From contig NZ_LAKD02000024.1 in NCBI RefSeq assembly GCF_000968685.2, positions 1-64,000 of the forward strand: DNA of 64,000 bases, written 5' to 3'. This DNA is from Streptomyces antioxidans (lineage in GTDB: Bacteria; Actinomycetota; Actinomycetes; Streptomycetales; Streptomycetaceae). Shown piece by piece: positions 41,034-49,228 of this stretch. The notes beneath the pieces were generated by a model. That model saw nothing but the letters and a program-made list of their open reading frames with translations, searched no databases and was not told where the DNA came from. A program made the translations under genes and the position numbers. The stretch's first letter is position 1. Each line of letters begins with the position of its first letter.

Positions 41034-42032
41034 TCATGCGGCGTCCGGAAGGCCGGCGCCGGTGCTGGTCGCCGAGAGCAGATCGGCGAGGGCGTGCACG
41101 GCGCGCAGGGTGGGCACGGGGGTGCCGGTGAGACCGGCGAGTTCGACGACGGCGGCGAGCAGTACGTCGAGTTCGAGTGGCTTGCCCTTCTCCAGGTCCT
41201 GGAGGGTCGAGGTCTTGTGGTCGCCGACGCGCTCGGCCCCGGCCAGCCGCCGCTCGATGGAGATGGCGGGGCGGCAGCCGACGGCGGCGGCGACGGCGAG
41301 CGTCTCCCGCATCATCGCCTCGACCAGCGCGCGGGTGTCGGAGTGGCGGCAGATCTGGCCCATGGTGGCGCGGGCGAGCGCGCTGATCGGGTTGAAGGAG
41401 ATGTTGCCGAGCAGCTTGATCCAGATGTCCTCGCGCAGATCGCGCTCGACGGGGCATTTGAGCCCGCCCGCGGACATCGCCTCGCTGAACTCGAGGCAGC
41501 GCCGGGAGACGCTGCCGTCGGGCTCGCCGATGGAGAAGCGGGTGCCCTCCAAGTGGCGTACGACGCCGGGCGCTTCGATCTCGGTGGCCACGTAGACGAC
41601 ACAGCCGATCGCGCGTCTTCGGGGGAGCGTGGCCGAGACCGCGCCGCCCGGGTCGATGGATTCGATCCGGTGGCCCGCCAACGGGCCGTCGAGCCCGTGG
41701 AAATACCACCAGGGGATTCCGTTCTGGGCCGCGATGACGGCCGTACGGTCATGGAGCAGGGGGTGTACGAGCGGCCCGCACGCCGCGTACGAGGTGGCCT
41801 TCAGGCCCAGGAAGACGTAATCGACGGGGCCGATGTCGGCCGGATCGTCGGTGGCGGCCGGGTGCGCGGTGAAGCCCAGGTCCGGACGGGGGCTGCGCAC
41901 CACCACGCCGCCCGCCCGCAGCGCCGCCAGATGCGGGCCACGGGCGAGCAGATGGACCTCGGCGCCCGCGCGGTGCAGCGCGGCTCCTACGAAGGCGCCG
42001 ATCGCACCGGCGCCGACTACTGCGACTTTCAT
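41034..42032 (-). CDS. Ketopantoate reductase-family (ApbA/PanE) oxidoreductase
   Basis: 332 residues. N-terminal Rossmann motif MKVAVVGAGAIGAFVGAAL, catalytic Lys in FLGLKATS, and C-terminal ApbA helices (CPVERDLREDIWIKLLGNISFNPISALARATMGQI ... GKPLELDVLLAAVVELAG with the Glu/Asp of the family). It should reduce or oxidise a 2-keto or 2-hydroxy acid with NAD(P)H. As first gene of the formate dehydrogenase operon (27 nt before the catalytic subunit) it is more likely part of a small-acid catabolic route than of pantothenate synthesis. An operator-like motif lies at 42089-42100, just upstream. Confidence 0.9.
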   Translation of the reverse strand: MKVAVVGAGAIGAFVGAALHRAGAEVHLLARGPHLAALRAGGVVVRSPRPDLGFTAHPAATDDPADIGPVDYVFLGLKATSYAACGPLVHPLLHDRTAVIAAQNGIPWWYFHGLDGPLAGHRIESIDPGGAVSATLPRRRAIGCVVYVATEIEAPGVVRHLEGTRFSIGEPDGSVSRRCLEFSEAMSAGGLKCPVERDLREDIWIKLLGNISFNPISALARATMGQICRHSDTRALVEAMMRETLAVAAAVGCRPAISIERRLAGAERVGDHKTSTLQDLEKGKPLELDVLLAAVVELAGLTGTPVPTLRAVHALADLLSATSTGAGLPDAA

Positions 42033-42088
42033 GGTGGGACTCTCCGTTCGGTTGAGGGGACCGAGCGTGTGAGTGTCGTCGACTGAAT

Positions 42089-42100
42089 ATTGAATACAGT
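42089..42100. promoter_or_regulatory. GntR-type operator-like motif upstream of the panE-like/fdh operon
   Basis: Read on the minus strand this is ACTGTATTCAAT, which shares 10 of 12 positions with the motif upstream of gntR (43754-43765). It lies about 57 nt upstream of the first gene of the formate dehydrogenase operon, in an AT-rich island otherwise rare in this window, and fits the TTGT/ACAA-type sites of GntR/FCD regulators. Confidence 0.5.
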
Positions 42101-42160
42101 ATACCCGAGAAGGGGGTCAAGGAGTCGGACGACGACACCTCAACCCCCGGTGGAGCGGGC

Positions 42161-42283
42161 TCAGTCGGTGAAGAGCTGGGTGGCCTTCTGGATGAGTTCG
42201 TAGACCCCGTACCCGAAGGGCAGCACCACCCAGGCCCAGACGGCCACGGTCAGCGCGGTGCGGTTGCTGGTGGGCTCGGTCAT
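42161..42283 (-). CDS. MFS transporter small subunit (40 residues)
   Basis: 40 residues: MTEPTSNRTALTVAVWAWVVLPFGYGVYELIQKATQLFTD, a single transmembrane helix with short tails. The ATG overlaps the stop of the oxalate/formate antiporter gene (ATGA, 42280-42283), so it is translated with the transporter. Databases recognise small companion proteins of this type beside OFA-family MFS genes; a stabilising or regulatory role in the membrane is inferred. Such genes are easily missed by length cut-offs. Confidence 0.8.
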   Translation of the reverse strand: MTEPTSNRTALTVAVWAWVVLPFGYGVYELIQKATQLFTD

Positions 42284-43668
42284 CGGTCCCCTCCCTTCTC
42301 GGCGGGTGCCGTCTCGGACCCGGCCGCCGCGGTGGCCGGTTCGTGGAAGCGCGCGTGGACCGGCCGTATCAGCTCGTTGGCGATGAAGCCGACGACCAGC
42401 AGCGCGATCATGATGGTGAGCGAGAGCGAGTACAGACCGGGACCGGTCTTCCCCGCCTCCTCCTGGTGGTCGGCCACCTTGTTGACGATGTACGGGCCGA
42501 GCACCCCGGCCACCGACCACGCGGTGAGCAGCCGCCCGTGGATCGCACCCACCTCATAGGTGCCGAACAGGTCCTTCAGATACGCCGGAACGGTCGCGAA
42601 GCCGCCGCCGTAGAAGGAGAGGATCACCAGGGCGCACACCACGAACAGCGGCTTGGAGGAGTCTCCGAGCTGTGAGATGGCCAGATACATCAGCGCGCCC
42701 ACGCCCAGGTAGACCCGGTACATGTTCTTGCGCCCGATGAGGTCGGAGGTGGACGACCACAGCAGCCGCCCGGCCATGTTGGCCGCCGACAGCAGGGCGA
42801 CGAAACCGGCCGCCGCGGCGGCGGACACGGGGGCGTCGGTGTCCTTGAAGTAGTCGCCGATCATGGGTGCGGCCTTCTCCAGGATGCCGATGCCCGCCGT
42901 CACGTTCATGCACAGCACCACCCACAGGAACCAGAACTGCGGGGTGCGGATGGCGTTGCGCGCGGAGACGTCGGCCGCGCTGATCATGTGCCCCTGCTCC
43001 CGCGGCGGTTCCCAGCCCGCGGGCCGCCAGCCCTCGGGCGGTACGCGCACCAGCAGTACGCCGAGGGACATGAACACCGCGTAGGTCACGCCGTGCACCA
43101 GGAAGGTGGCGGCGATGCCGCCGCTGTCGGTGCCGAAGTGCTCCAGCAGCTTGCTGGACCAGGGCGAGGCGATCAGCGCCCCGCCGCCGAAGCCCATGAT
43201 GGCGATGCCGGTGGCCATGCCGGGCCGGTCGGGGAACCACTTCATCAGCGTGGAGACGGGGGAGATGTAGCCGATGCCGAGGCCGATCCCGCCGATGAAG
43301 CCGTAGCCGAGGACCACCAGCCAGTACTGGCTGGTGGCGGCGCCTAGCGCGGCGACGAGGAAGCCGGAGGAGAAGCAGACGAGGGAGACGAACATCGCCC
43401 AGCGCGGGCCGTTGCGCTCCACGAGCGTGCCGCCGAAGGCGGCGGACAGGCCGAGCATCACGATGCCCAGCTGGAAGGGGAGCGCGCTGGCCGTGCCCGA
43501 GAGGTCGAGCGAGGACTCCAGGGGCGGCTTGAACACGCTCCACGCGTAGGCCTGGCCGATGGAGAGGTGGACGGCCAGGGCGGCGGGCGGCACCAGCCAC
43601 CGGCTCCAGCCCGGTGGGGCCAGGGTGCGTGAGCGGCTGAGCGGGCCGGGGCGATCATTGGTGAGCAT
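42280..43668 (-). CDS. OFA-family oxalate/formate antiporter (MFS)
   Basis: 462 residues, about 12 transmembrane segments. Early block QAYAWSVFKPPLESSL, LIERNGPRW-like TLVERNGPRWAMFVSLVCFSSGF, GYGFIGGIGLGIGYISPVSTLMKWFPDRPGMATGIAIMGFGGGALI, and the mid-loop SARNAIRTPQFWFLWVVLCMNVTAGIGI are hallmarks of the oxalate/formate antiporter family. It would import oxalate or formate in exchange for formate or another monocarboxylate, supplying the neighbouring formate dehydrogenase. It is divergent from gntR and followed by its small subunit. No oxalyl-CoA decarboxylase or formyl-CoA transferase is in the window, so oxalate use itself is not proven. Confidence 0.9.
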   Translation of the reverse strand: MLTNDRPGPLSRSRTLAPPGWSRWLVPPAALAVHLSIGQAYAWSVFKPPLESSLDLSGTASALPFQLGIVMLGLSAAFGGTLVERNGPRWAMFVSLVCFSSGFLVAALGAATSQYWLVVLGYGFIGGIGLGIGYISPVSTLMKWFPDRPGMATGIAIMGFGGGALIASPWSSKLLEHFGTDSGGIAATFLVHGVTYAVFMSLGVLLVRVPPEGWRPAGWEPPREQGHMISAADVSARNAIRTPQFWFLWVVLCMNVTAGIGILEKAAPMIGDYFKDTDAPVSAAAAAGFVALLSAANMAGRLLWSSTSDLIGRKNMYRVYLGVGALMYLAISQLGDSSKPLFVVCALVILSFYGGGFATVPAYLKDLFGTYEVGAIHGRLLTAWSVAGVLGPYIVNKVADHQEEAGKTGPGLYSLSLTIMIALLVVGFIANELIRPVHARFHEPATAAAGSETAPAEKGGDR

Positions 43669-43753
43669 GTGCCCGGACTTTAAGGATTCAACGAGTCAAT
43701 GACTAGACGGTGAGGCACCTTGGATGTGTCGGCGGTGTGGAAGGATTGGGTAA

Positions 43754-43765
43754 ACTGTAGACAAT
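43754..43765. promoter_or_regulatory. GntR-type operator-like motif in the OFA/gntR divergent region
   Basis: ACTGTAGACAAT has a TGT-AG-ACA core and resembles the FCD-type GntR operator pattern ATTGTATACAAT. It lies between the OFA start (43668) and the gntR start (43844), so one bound dimer could control both. A related copy lies upstream of the formate dehydrogenase operon. Confidence 0.5.
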
Positions 43766-43843
43766 AACCAATTCACGGATCAGGTGAATTCGGACATCCG
43801 GTGCGTGCGGGTGTCCGGTGAACGGCGAGCCAGAGGGGGCGCG

Positions 43844-44521
43844 ATGCTGTCCAGGGGACTGCCGCAGGGCGCGGTGCCGAAGCTGGAGCGGCCCGGGCCG
43901 CTCCGCGAGCGGGTCTACGAGGCACTGCTCGAACTCATCACCACCCGCGCCCTCCGCCCCGGCCAGCACCTCGTGGAGAGCGAGCTCGCGGGCCACCTCG
44001 GAGTCTCCCGCCAGCCGGTGCGCGAGGCCCTTCAGCGGCTCAACACCGAGGGCTGGGTCGATCTGCGGCCCGCCCAGGGCGCGTTTGTCCACGAGCCCAC
44101 CGAGGAGGAGGCGGATCAGCTCCTTACGGTGCGCACGCTCCTCGAGGCCGAGGCCGCCCGGCTGGCCGCCGCGGGGGCCGACGAGAGCGGCGTCACGGCC
44201 CTGGAGGACCTGTGCGCGAAGGGCGAGCGCGCGGTCCTGGACGACGATGTGGACGGCGCGGTCGCGGCCAACGCCGAATTCCACGCCAAGGTGATGGAGC
44301 TCGCCGGAAACGCGGTGCTGTCCGAGCTGGCCGCCCAGGTGGACCGCAGGGTCCGCTGGTACTACACCCCGGTCGCCCGCCAGCGCGGCAAGCAGTCCTG
44401 GATCGAGCACCGCGAGCTGATCGCGGCCATCACCGCGGGTGACGAACACGGCGCCACGGCGGTCATGCGCGCCCACACCGAACACACCCGCCGCACCTAC
44501 CACGACCGCGAGCGTCCCTGA
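43844..44521 (+). CDS. GntR-family regulator, FCD (FadR) subgroup
   Basis: 225 residues from the ATG at 43844 (GAGGGGG upstream); an earlier in-frame ATG at 43784 lies in the promoter-like AT-rich stretch and is less likely. The winged helix is PLRERVYEALLELITTRALRPGQHLVESELAGHLGVSRQPVREALQRLNTEGWVDLRPAQGAFV, followed by an all-helical FCD ligand domain with metal/ligand residues (AVAANAEFHAKVMELAGN ... SWIEHRELIAAI ... MRAHTEHTR). FCD regulators sense small organic acids. Divergent position and matching motifs suggest it represses the antiporter and formate dehydrogenase operons. Confidence 0.92.
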   Translation: MLSRGLPQGAVPKLERPGPLRERVYEALLELITTRALRPGQHLVESELAGHLGVSRQPVREALQRLNTEGWVDLRPAQGAFVHEPTEEEADQLLTVRTLLEAEAARLAAAGADESGVTALEDLCAKGERAVLDDDVDGAVAANAEFHAKVMELAGNAVLSELAAQVDRRVRWYYTPVARQRGKQSWIEHRELIAAITAGDEHGATAVMRAHTEHTRRTYHDRERP

Positions 44522-44589
44522 CCCCGTCCGCGGATGTGCCGGTCCGCCGGTGCGCTGGTCTGGCTGTGGCGGCGCGGACCTCGGGCGAC

Positions 44590-44862
44590 TCACATGCGCT
44601 CGACCGCGTCCTTGGCCTCCTTCAGGCCGGCGTCGGTGAGCTGCCGGTAGACCTTGATGGCCTCGATCTTCTTGCCCTCCCGCACCAGGGCCGCCACCCG
44701 CTCCAGGCCGGGCTCCGCCACCTGGATGTCCAGATGGTCGAGGATCAGATCCAGCTTGCGCTCGATGCGGTCCGCCCGGCGCTGGAGCTTCTGGATCCGC
44801 GACTCCAGCAGCGGATACTGCAGGATGAGGGCCACGATCAGGATGTACACCGCTATGTCCAT
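44590..44862 (-). CDS. Small membrane-anchored protein with L7/L12 C-terminal-like domain
   Basis: 90 residues from the ATG at 44862. An N-terminal hydrophobic helix (MDIAVYILIVALILQYPLL) is followed by a charged coiled-coil stretch (ESRIQKLQRRADRIERKLDLILDHLDI) and then VAALVREGKKIEAIKVYRQLTDAGLKEAKDAVERM, which matches the C-terminal helical fold of ribosomal protein L7/L12. Such small proteins are common in actinobacteria and their function is not known. It converges with gntR and is divergent from the ROK regulator gene. Confidence 0.8.
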   Translation of the reverse strand: MDIAVYILIVALILQYPLLESRIQKLQRRADRIERKLDLILDHLDIQVAEPGLERVAALVREGKKIEAIKVYRQLTDAGLKEAKDAVERM

Positions 44863-45075
44863 GAGCGGTGATCGTAGTGGCCGAACCCTTTCGCTGAGCA
44901 GGGGCTCCTGAGCGGGCGCCCTCATGCGCTGTCGCGAAAGCGGCGTGGCTTTGTCCTGAGACAGGAGAAAGTCATGGCCAATTGCGGCGCAAGTTCTTCC
45001 CACCCCCGACAACCGCTGCTACGTTCCCCGTGAAAGCCAGGCCATGTGGATGCCGATGACGGCGGGAGGGGCAGC

Positions 45076-46266
45076 GTGAGGCGCATGACGGCACGACCGG
45101 CGAACGCGCATCAGGCGCGGTTGCTCCGACTGCTGCGCGACGGCGGCCCCAACTCCCGTGCTCAGCTGGGCGATGAGATCGACCTGTCGCGTTCGAAGCT
45201 GGCCGTGGAGATCGACCGGCTGCTGGAGACCGGGCTGGTGGTCGCGGACGGCCTCGCGGCCTCGCGGGGCGGTCGGCGCTCGCACAACATCCGGCTCGCG
45301 CCCGGGCTGCGACTGCTCGGCGTGGACATCGGCGCCACCTCCGTGGATGTCGCCGTGACCAATGCCGAACTGGAGATTCTCGGCCATCTCAACCAGCCCA
45401 TGGATGTGCGCGAAGGGCCCGTGGCCGTCTTCGAGCAGGTGCTGGACATGGCCGCGAAGCTCCGGGCCTCCGGGGTGGCCGAGGGGTTCGACGGGGCGGG
45501 CATCGGAGTGCCGGGGCCGGTGCGGTTCCCCGAGGGCGTGCCCGTCGCACCGCCGATCATGCCGGGCTGGGACGGCTTCCCCGTACGGGAGGCGCTCAGC
45601 CAGGAGCTCGGCTGCCCGGTCATGGTCGACAACGATGTGAACCTCATGGCGATGGGGGAGCAGCACGCCGGAGTCGCCCGTTCCGTCAAGGACTTCCTCT
45701 GCGTGAAGATCGGCACCGGCATCGGCTGCGGGATCGTCGTCGGCGGTGAGGTCCACCGCGGGACGACGGGCAGCGCGGGCGACATCGGCCACATCCAGGC
45801 CGAACCCGACGGCCGCCCCTGCGCCTGCGGCAACCACGGCTGTCTGGAGGCGTACTTCGGCGGCGCGGCGCTGGCCCGCGACGCCGAGGCGGCCGCCCGC
45901 GACGGCCGGTCCGCGGAACTCGCCGCCCGGCTGGAGGAAGCGGGCAGCCTCGCCGCCACGGACGTGGCCACGGCGGCCTCGGCGGGTGACGCGACCGCGC
46001 TGGACCTCATCAGGGAGGGCGGCACCCGTACGGGCCAGGTCATCGCCGGGCTCGTGAGCTTCTTCAACCCCGGTCTGGTGGTCATCGGCGGCGGTGTCAC
46101 CGGGCTCGGCCATACGCTGCTCGCCGCCATACGGACCCAGGTCTACCGCCAGTCCCTGCCCCTGGCCACCGGCAACCTCCCCATCGTGCTCGGCGAACTC
46201 GGCCCAGCCGCCGGGGTCACCGGCGCGGCCCGCCTGATCAGCGACCACCTCTTCTCACCGGCATGA
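45076..46266 (+). CDS. ROK-family transcriptional regulator
   Basis: About 396 residues from GTG at 45076 (GGAGGGG upstream); ATG at 45085 is an alternative. An N-terminal winged helix (ANAHQARLLRLLRDGGPNSRAQLGDEIDLSRSKLAVEIDRLLETGLVV) is fused to a ROK sugar-kinase fold: LLGVDIGATSVDVAV (phosphate loop), VDNDVNLMAMGEQ, KIGTGIGCGIVVGGEVHRG and the zinc motif CACGNHGCLEAY. ROK regulators sense sugars and repress uptake and catabolic genes, so its target is probably the ABC importer starting 360 nt downstream and the dehydrogenase/isomerase genes after it. Confidence 0.92.
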   Translation: MRRMTARPANAHQARLLRLLRDGGPNSRAQLGDEIDLSRSKLAVEIDRLLETGLVVADGLAASRGGRRSHNIRLAPGLRLLGVDIGATSVDVAVTNAELEILGHLNQPMDVREGPVAVFEQVLDMAAKLRASGVAEGFDGAGIGVPGPVRFPEGVPVAPPIMPGWDGFPVREALSQELGCPVMVDNDVNLMAMGEQHAGVARSVKDFLCVKIGTGIGCGIVVGGEVHRGTTGSAGDIGHIQAEPDGRPCACGNHGCLEAYFGGAALARDAEAAARDGRSAELAARLEEAGSLAATDVATAASAGDATALDLIREGGTRTGQVIAGLVSFFNPGLVVIGGGVTGLGHTLLAAIRTQVYRQSLPLATGNLPIVLGELGPAAGVTGAARLISDHLFSPA

Positions 46267-46625
46267 CCGCCTGACCGCCACAACGGCATAACGGCACCAG
46301 GCACGACGGCACGACCGCATGACCGCCTGACCCCGCCCGGCCCCGGCCGGTCCGCACCTCGGCACAGCGCAGCAGCACCACGGCAGCACCAGCGCCACCG
46401 CACCGCCCCTCGCCGTACGCCACGACGAGGCACGAGCCGCACCACCGAGCCGCACCATCCGGCACCCCACACCCACCGGGGCCGCGCCGCTACCCCGTCG
46501 CGCCCCGCCGCCGCACCACCACCGCATCACCGCGCAGCCGCACGCCCAGCACCCGTACACCCCAGCGCCGCGCACGCCCCCAGCACCCCGCACCGCATAC
46601 GAGGACCCCGCCGAGGAGGCCCGCC
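46267..46625. other. 359-nt gene-free leader with low-complexity sequence
   Basis: No credible gene. The 16 bases GCATGACCGCCTGACC that include the ROK stop codon (46261-46276) recur exactly at 46317-46332. The rest is a purine-poor CAC/GCAC-rich stretch. It should hold the promoter and ROK operator of the ABC transporter operon, but I could not pick out a clear palindrome. Minus-strand frames through here are Arg/Ala-rich shadows. Confidence 0.5.
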
Positions 46626-48155
46626 ATGGCACCGGCACCACCCGATCCGCGCCCGCTCCTCACCATGTCCGCGATCACCAAGTCCTTCCCCGGCGTACGG
46701 GCCCTGGACGGCGTCGACCTCGATGTCGAAGCGGGCGAGGTGCACTGTCTGCTCGGCCAGAACGGCGCGGGAAAGTCCACCCTGATCAAGGTGGTCGCCG
46801 GGGTGCACCAGCCCGACAGCGGCGAGATCGTCTGGCGCGGCGAACCGGTCACCCTCAAATCGCCCATCGCCGCCATGCGCCTCGGCATCGCCACCATCTA
46901 CCAGGAACTCGACCTGGTGGAGGGGCTGTCCGTCGCCGAGAACGTCTTCCTCGGCCATGAGATGGCCACCGGCGGTTTCGTCCGCTCCCGCGCCGCCCGC
47001 GCCGCCACCGCCGCCCTCCTCACCCGGCTCGGGCACCCCGAGATCGGCCCGGGGCGGCTGGTGGGGGACCTCTCCGCGGCCGGGCAGCAGATCGTCTCGA
47101 TGGCCCGCGCGCTCTCCCACGACGTCCGGCTGATCGTGATGGACGAGCCGTCCGCGGCCCTCGACCCCGACGAGGTGGACAACCTCTTCCGCATCGTCGG
47201 CGACCTCACCGCCGCCGGGGTCGCCGTCGTGTACATCTCGCACCGGCTGGAGGAGATCCGCCGGATCGGCGACCGCGTCACCGTGCTCAAGGACGGCCGC
47301 GCCGCGGCCCGCGGGCTGCCCGCGCGCACCACCCCGACCCGCGAGGTCGTGGCGCTGATGACCGGCCGGGACGTGGAGTACGCGTTCCCGCGCCGCACCA
47401 CGGCCCCTCCGGTCGCCACCGCCACCCCCGTACTGCGGCTGGAAAAGCTCGGCAGGGCGGGCGAGTTCGAGCCGGTCGACCTCGAGGTGGCGCCCGGCGA
47501 GATCGTGGGGCTCGCCGGGCTCGTCGGCTCCGGCCGGTCCGAGATCCTGGAGACCGTCTACGGCGCCCGCCGCCCCACCTCGGGCCGGGTGCTGGTGGAC
47601 GGCCGCCCGCTGCGCCCCGGCAGCGTGACCGCCGCCGTGCGCGCCGGGCTCGGCCTGGCCCCCGAGGAGCGCAAGGCGCAGGCGCTGCTGATGCTGGAGT
47701 CCGTCACCCGCAATGTCTCGGTCTCCTCGCTGACCCGCTTCTCCCGCGCCGGATGGGTGGACCGCGGCGCGGAGCGGGCGGCGGCCCGCCGCTGCGTCCG
47801 CGATCTGTCGCTGCACCCCGACAACCCGGAGCGGCCGGTGCGCACCCTGTCCGGCGGCAACCAGCAGAAGGCCGTACTGGCCCGCTGGCTGCTGCGCGGC
47901 TGCCGGGTGCTGCTGCTTGACGAGCCGACGCGCGGAGTGGACGTCGGCGCCCGCGCCGAGCTGTACGCCGTGATCCGTCGGCTCGCCGACGACGGCATGG
48001 CCGTCCTCCTCGTCTCCAGCGAACTGCCCGAAGTCCTGGGCCTCGCCGACCGGGTGCTGGTGCTCCGCGAGGGCCGTGTCGTCCATACGGCGCCCGCGCG
48101 GGAGCTGGACGAGCACCGCGTCCTCGATCTCGTCATGGAAGGGAGCCCGTCGTGA
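46626..48155 (+). CDS. Sugar ABC transporter ATP-binding protein (RbsA-like, two domains)
   Basis: 509 residues with two nucleotide-binding domains, as in carbohydrate-uptake class 2 transporters. Domain 1 has Walker A GQNGAGKST, signature LSAAGQQ and Walker B LIVMDEPSAALDP. Domain 2 has the degenerate loop GLVGSGRSE usual in RbsA, signature LSGGNQQK and LLLDEPTRGVDVGA. GAGGAGG precedes the ATG. It energises import by the neighbouring permease and binding protein. The stop overlaps the permease GTG start (GTGA). Confidence 0.95.
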   Translation: MAPAPPDPRPLLTMSAITKSFPGVRALDGVDLDVEAGEVHCLLGQNGAGKSTLIKVVAGVHQPDSGEIVWRGEPVTLKSPIAAMRLGIATIYQELDLVEGLSVAENVFLGHEMATGGFVRSRAARAATAALLTRLGHPEIGPGRLVGDLSAAGQQIVSMARALSHDVRLIVMDEPSAALDPDEVDNLFRIVGDLTAAGVAVVYISHRLEEIRRIGDRVTVLKDGRAAARGLPARTTPTREVVALMTGRDVEYAFPRRTTAPPVATATPVLRLEKLGRAGEFEPVDLEVAPGEIVGLAGLVGSGRSEILETVYGARRPTSGRVLVDGRPLRPGSVTAAVRAGLGLAPEERKAQALLMLESVTRNVSVSSLTRFSRAGWVDRGAERAAARRCVRDLSLHPDNPERPVRTLSGGNQQKAVLARWLLRGCRVLLLDEPTRGVDVGARAELYAVIRRLADDGMAVLLVSSELPEVLGLADRVLVLREGRVVHTAPARELDEHRVLDLVMEGSPS

Positions 48156-49228
48156 AATCACCCGGGAGCAGGCCGGCGTCCCCGCCTCCGGCCGACCCCG
48201 CCCCGGTACCGGGCGCGGGCGCCACGCTGACGGCAGGGCCGGTCGGCAAACCGCCGGCCCGGCGCACCGACACCGATCCGCTGAGCAGGCTGCGGCGCCT
48301 GGCCGATCTGCGCAACCTCTCGCTCGTCGGGGTGCTGGCGGTGCTGATCGCCGTCGGCGGCTTCACCAAGCCCGATGAGTTCCTCAGCACCGACAACCTC
48401 CAGCTGGTGCTCACCCAGGCGTCCGTCATCGGTGTCGTCGCCGTCGGCGTGACCTTCGTCATCATCAGCGGCGGCATCGATCTGTCGGTCGGCGCGATCG
48501 TCGCGCTGGCCTCGGTGTGGGCCACCACGCTCGCCACCCAGGAGTACGGGCTCGGCGGCATCCTGCTGTGCGCGGTCCTGGTGGGGCTCGGCTGCGGACT
48601 GGTCAACGGGGTGCTCATCGCGTACGGCGGATTGGTGCCGTTCATCGCCACCCTCGCGATGCTCGCCTCCGCCCGCGGTCTCGCCCTGCAGATCAGCGAC
48701 GGCAAGACCCAGGTCGTCACCGTCAACCAGGTCCTGGACCTCGGGCTCCCGGACGCCTATGTGCTCGGCATCCCACCGCTGGTGATCATCTTCGCCGCGG
48801 TCACCGCGGTGGGCTGGCTGGTGCTCAACCGCACCACCTTCGGCCGGCGCACCGTCGCCATCGGCGGCAACGCGGAGGCGGCCAGGCTCGCGGGCATCGA
48901 CGTCCGGCGGCAGCGGCTGCTGCTGTATCTGCTCTCCGGGCTGTGCTGCGGCATCGCCGCGTTCATGCTGGTCGTCCTCACCGGCTCGGGCCAGAACACC
49001 AACGGCAACCTCTACGAACTCGACGCCATCGCCGCCGCGATCATCGGCGGCACGCTGCTCATCGGCGGCCGCGGCACCATCACCGGCTCCGTCCTCGGCG
49101 TCCTCGTCTTCACCACCATCACCAATCTGTTCGCCCTGAACAACCTCCAGAGCGATGTCCAGCAGATCGCCAAGGGCGCGATCATCGTCGCCGCCGTCCT
49201 GGTACAGAAGGGTCGTTCGACGCCATGA
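48152..49228 (+). CDS. Sugar ABC transporter permease (RbsC-like)
   Basis: 358 residues, GTG start, with 8-10 transmembrane segments of the BPD_transp_2 family. Markers are FVIISGGIDLSVGAIVAL, GLVPFIATLAMLASARGLAL, the coupling loop AIGGNAEAARLAGIDVRRQRL and AAAIIGGTLLIGGRGTITGSVLG. It forms the membrane channel of the importer. The first ~45 residues are a Pro/Ala-rich cytoplasmic extension. Overlaps of 4 nt with both the ATPase gene and the binding-protein gene make this one coupled operon. Confidence 0.94.
   Translation: MKSPGSRPASPPPADPAPVPGAGATLTAGPVGKPPARRTDTDPLSRLRRLADLRNLSLVGVLAVLIAVGGFTKPDEFLSTDNLQLVLTQASVIGVVAVGVTFVIISGGIDLSVGAIVALASVWATTLATQEYGLGGILLCAVLVGLGCGLVNGVLIAYGGLVPFIATLAMLASARGLALQISDGKTQVVTVNQVLDLGLPDAYVLGIPPLVIIFAAVTAVGWLVLNRTTFGRRTVAIGGNAEAARLAGIDVRRQRLLLYLLSGLCCGIAAFMLVVLTGSGQNTNGNLYELDAIAAAIIGGTLLIGGRGTITGSVLGVLVFTTITNLFALNNLQSDVQQIAKGAIIVAAVLVQKGRSTP

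Noticed and set aside
38907..42086. A 1059-residue plus-strand open frame opposite the formate dehydrogenase operon
   Set aside because: Gly/Val/His-rich antisense reading without family motifs; the minus-strand operon is certain.
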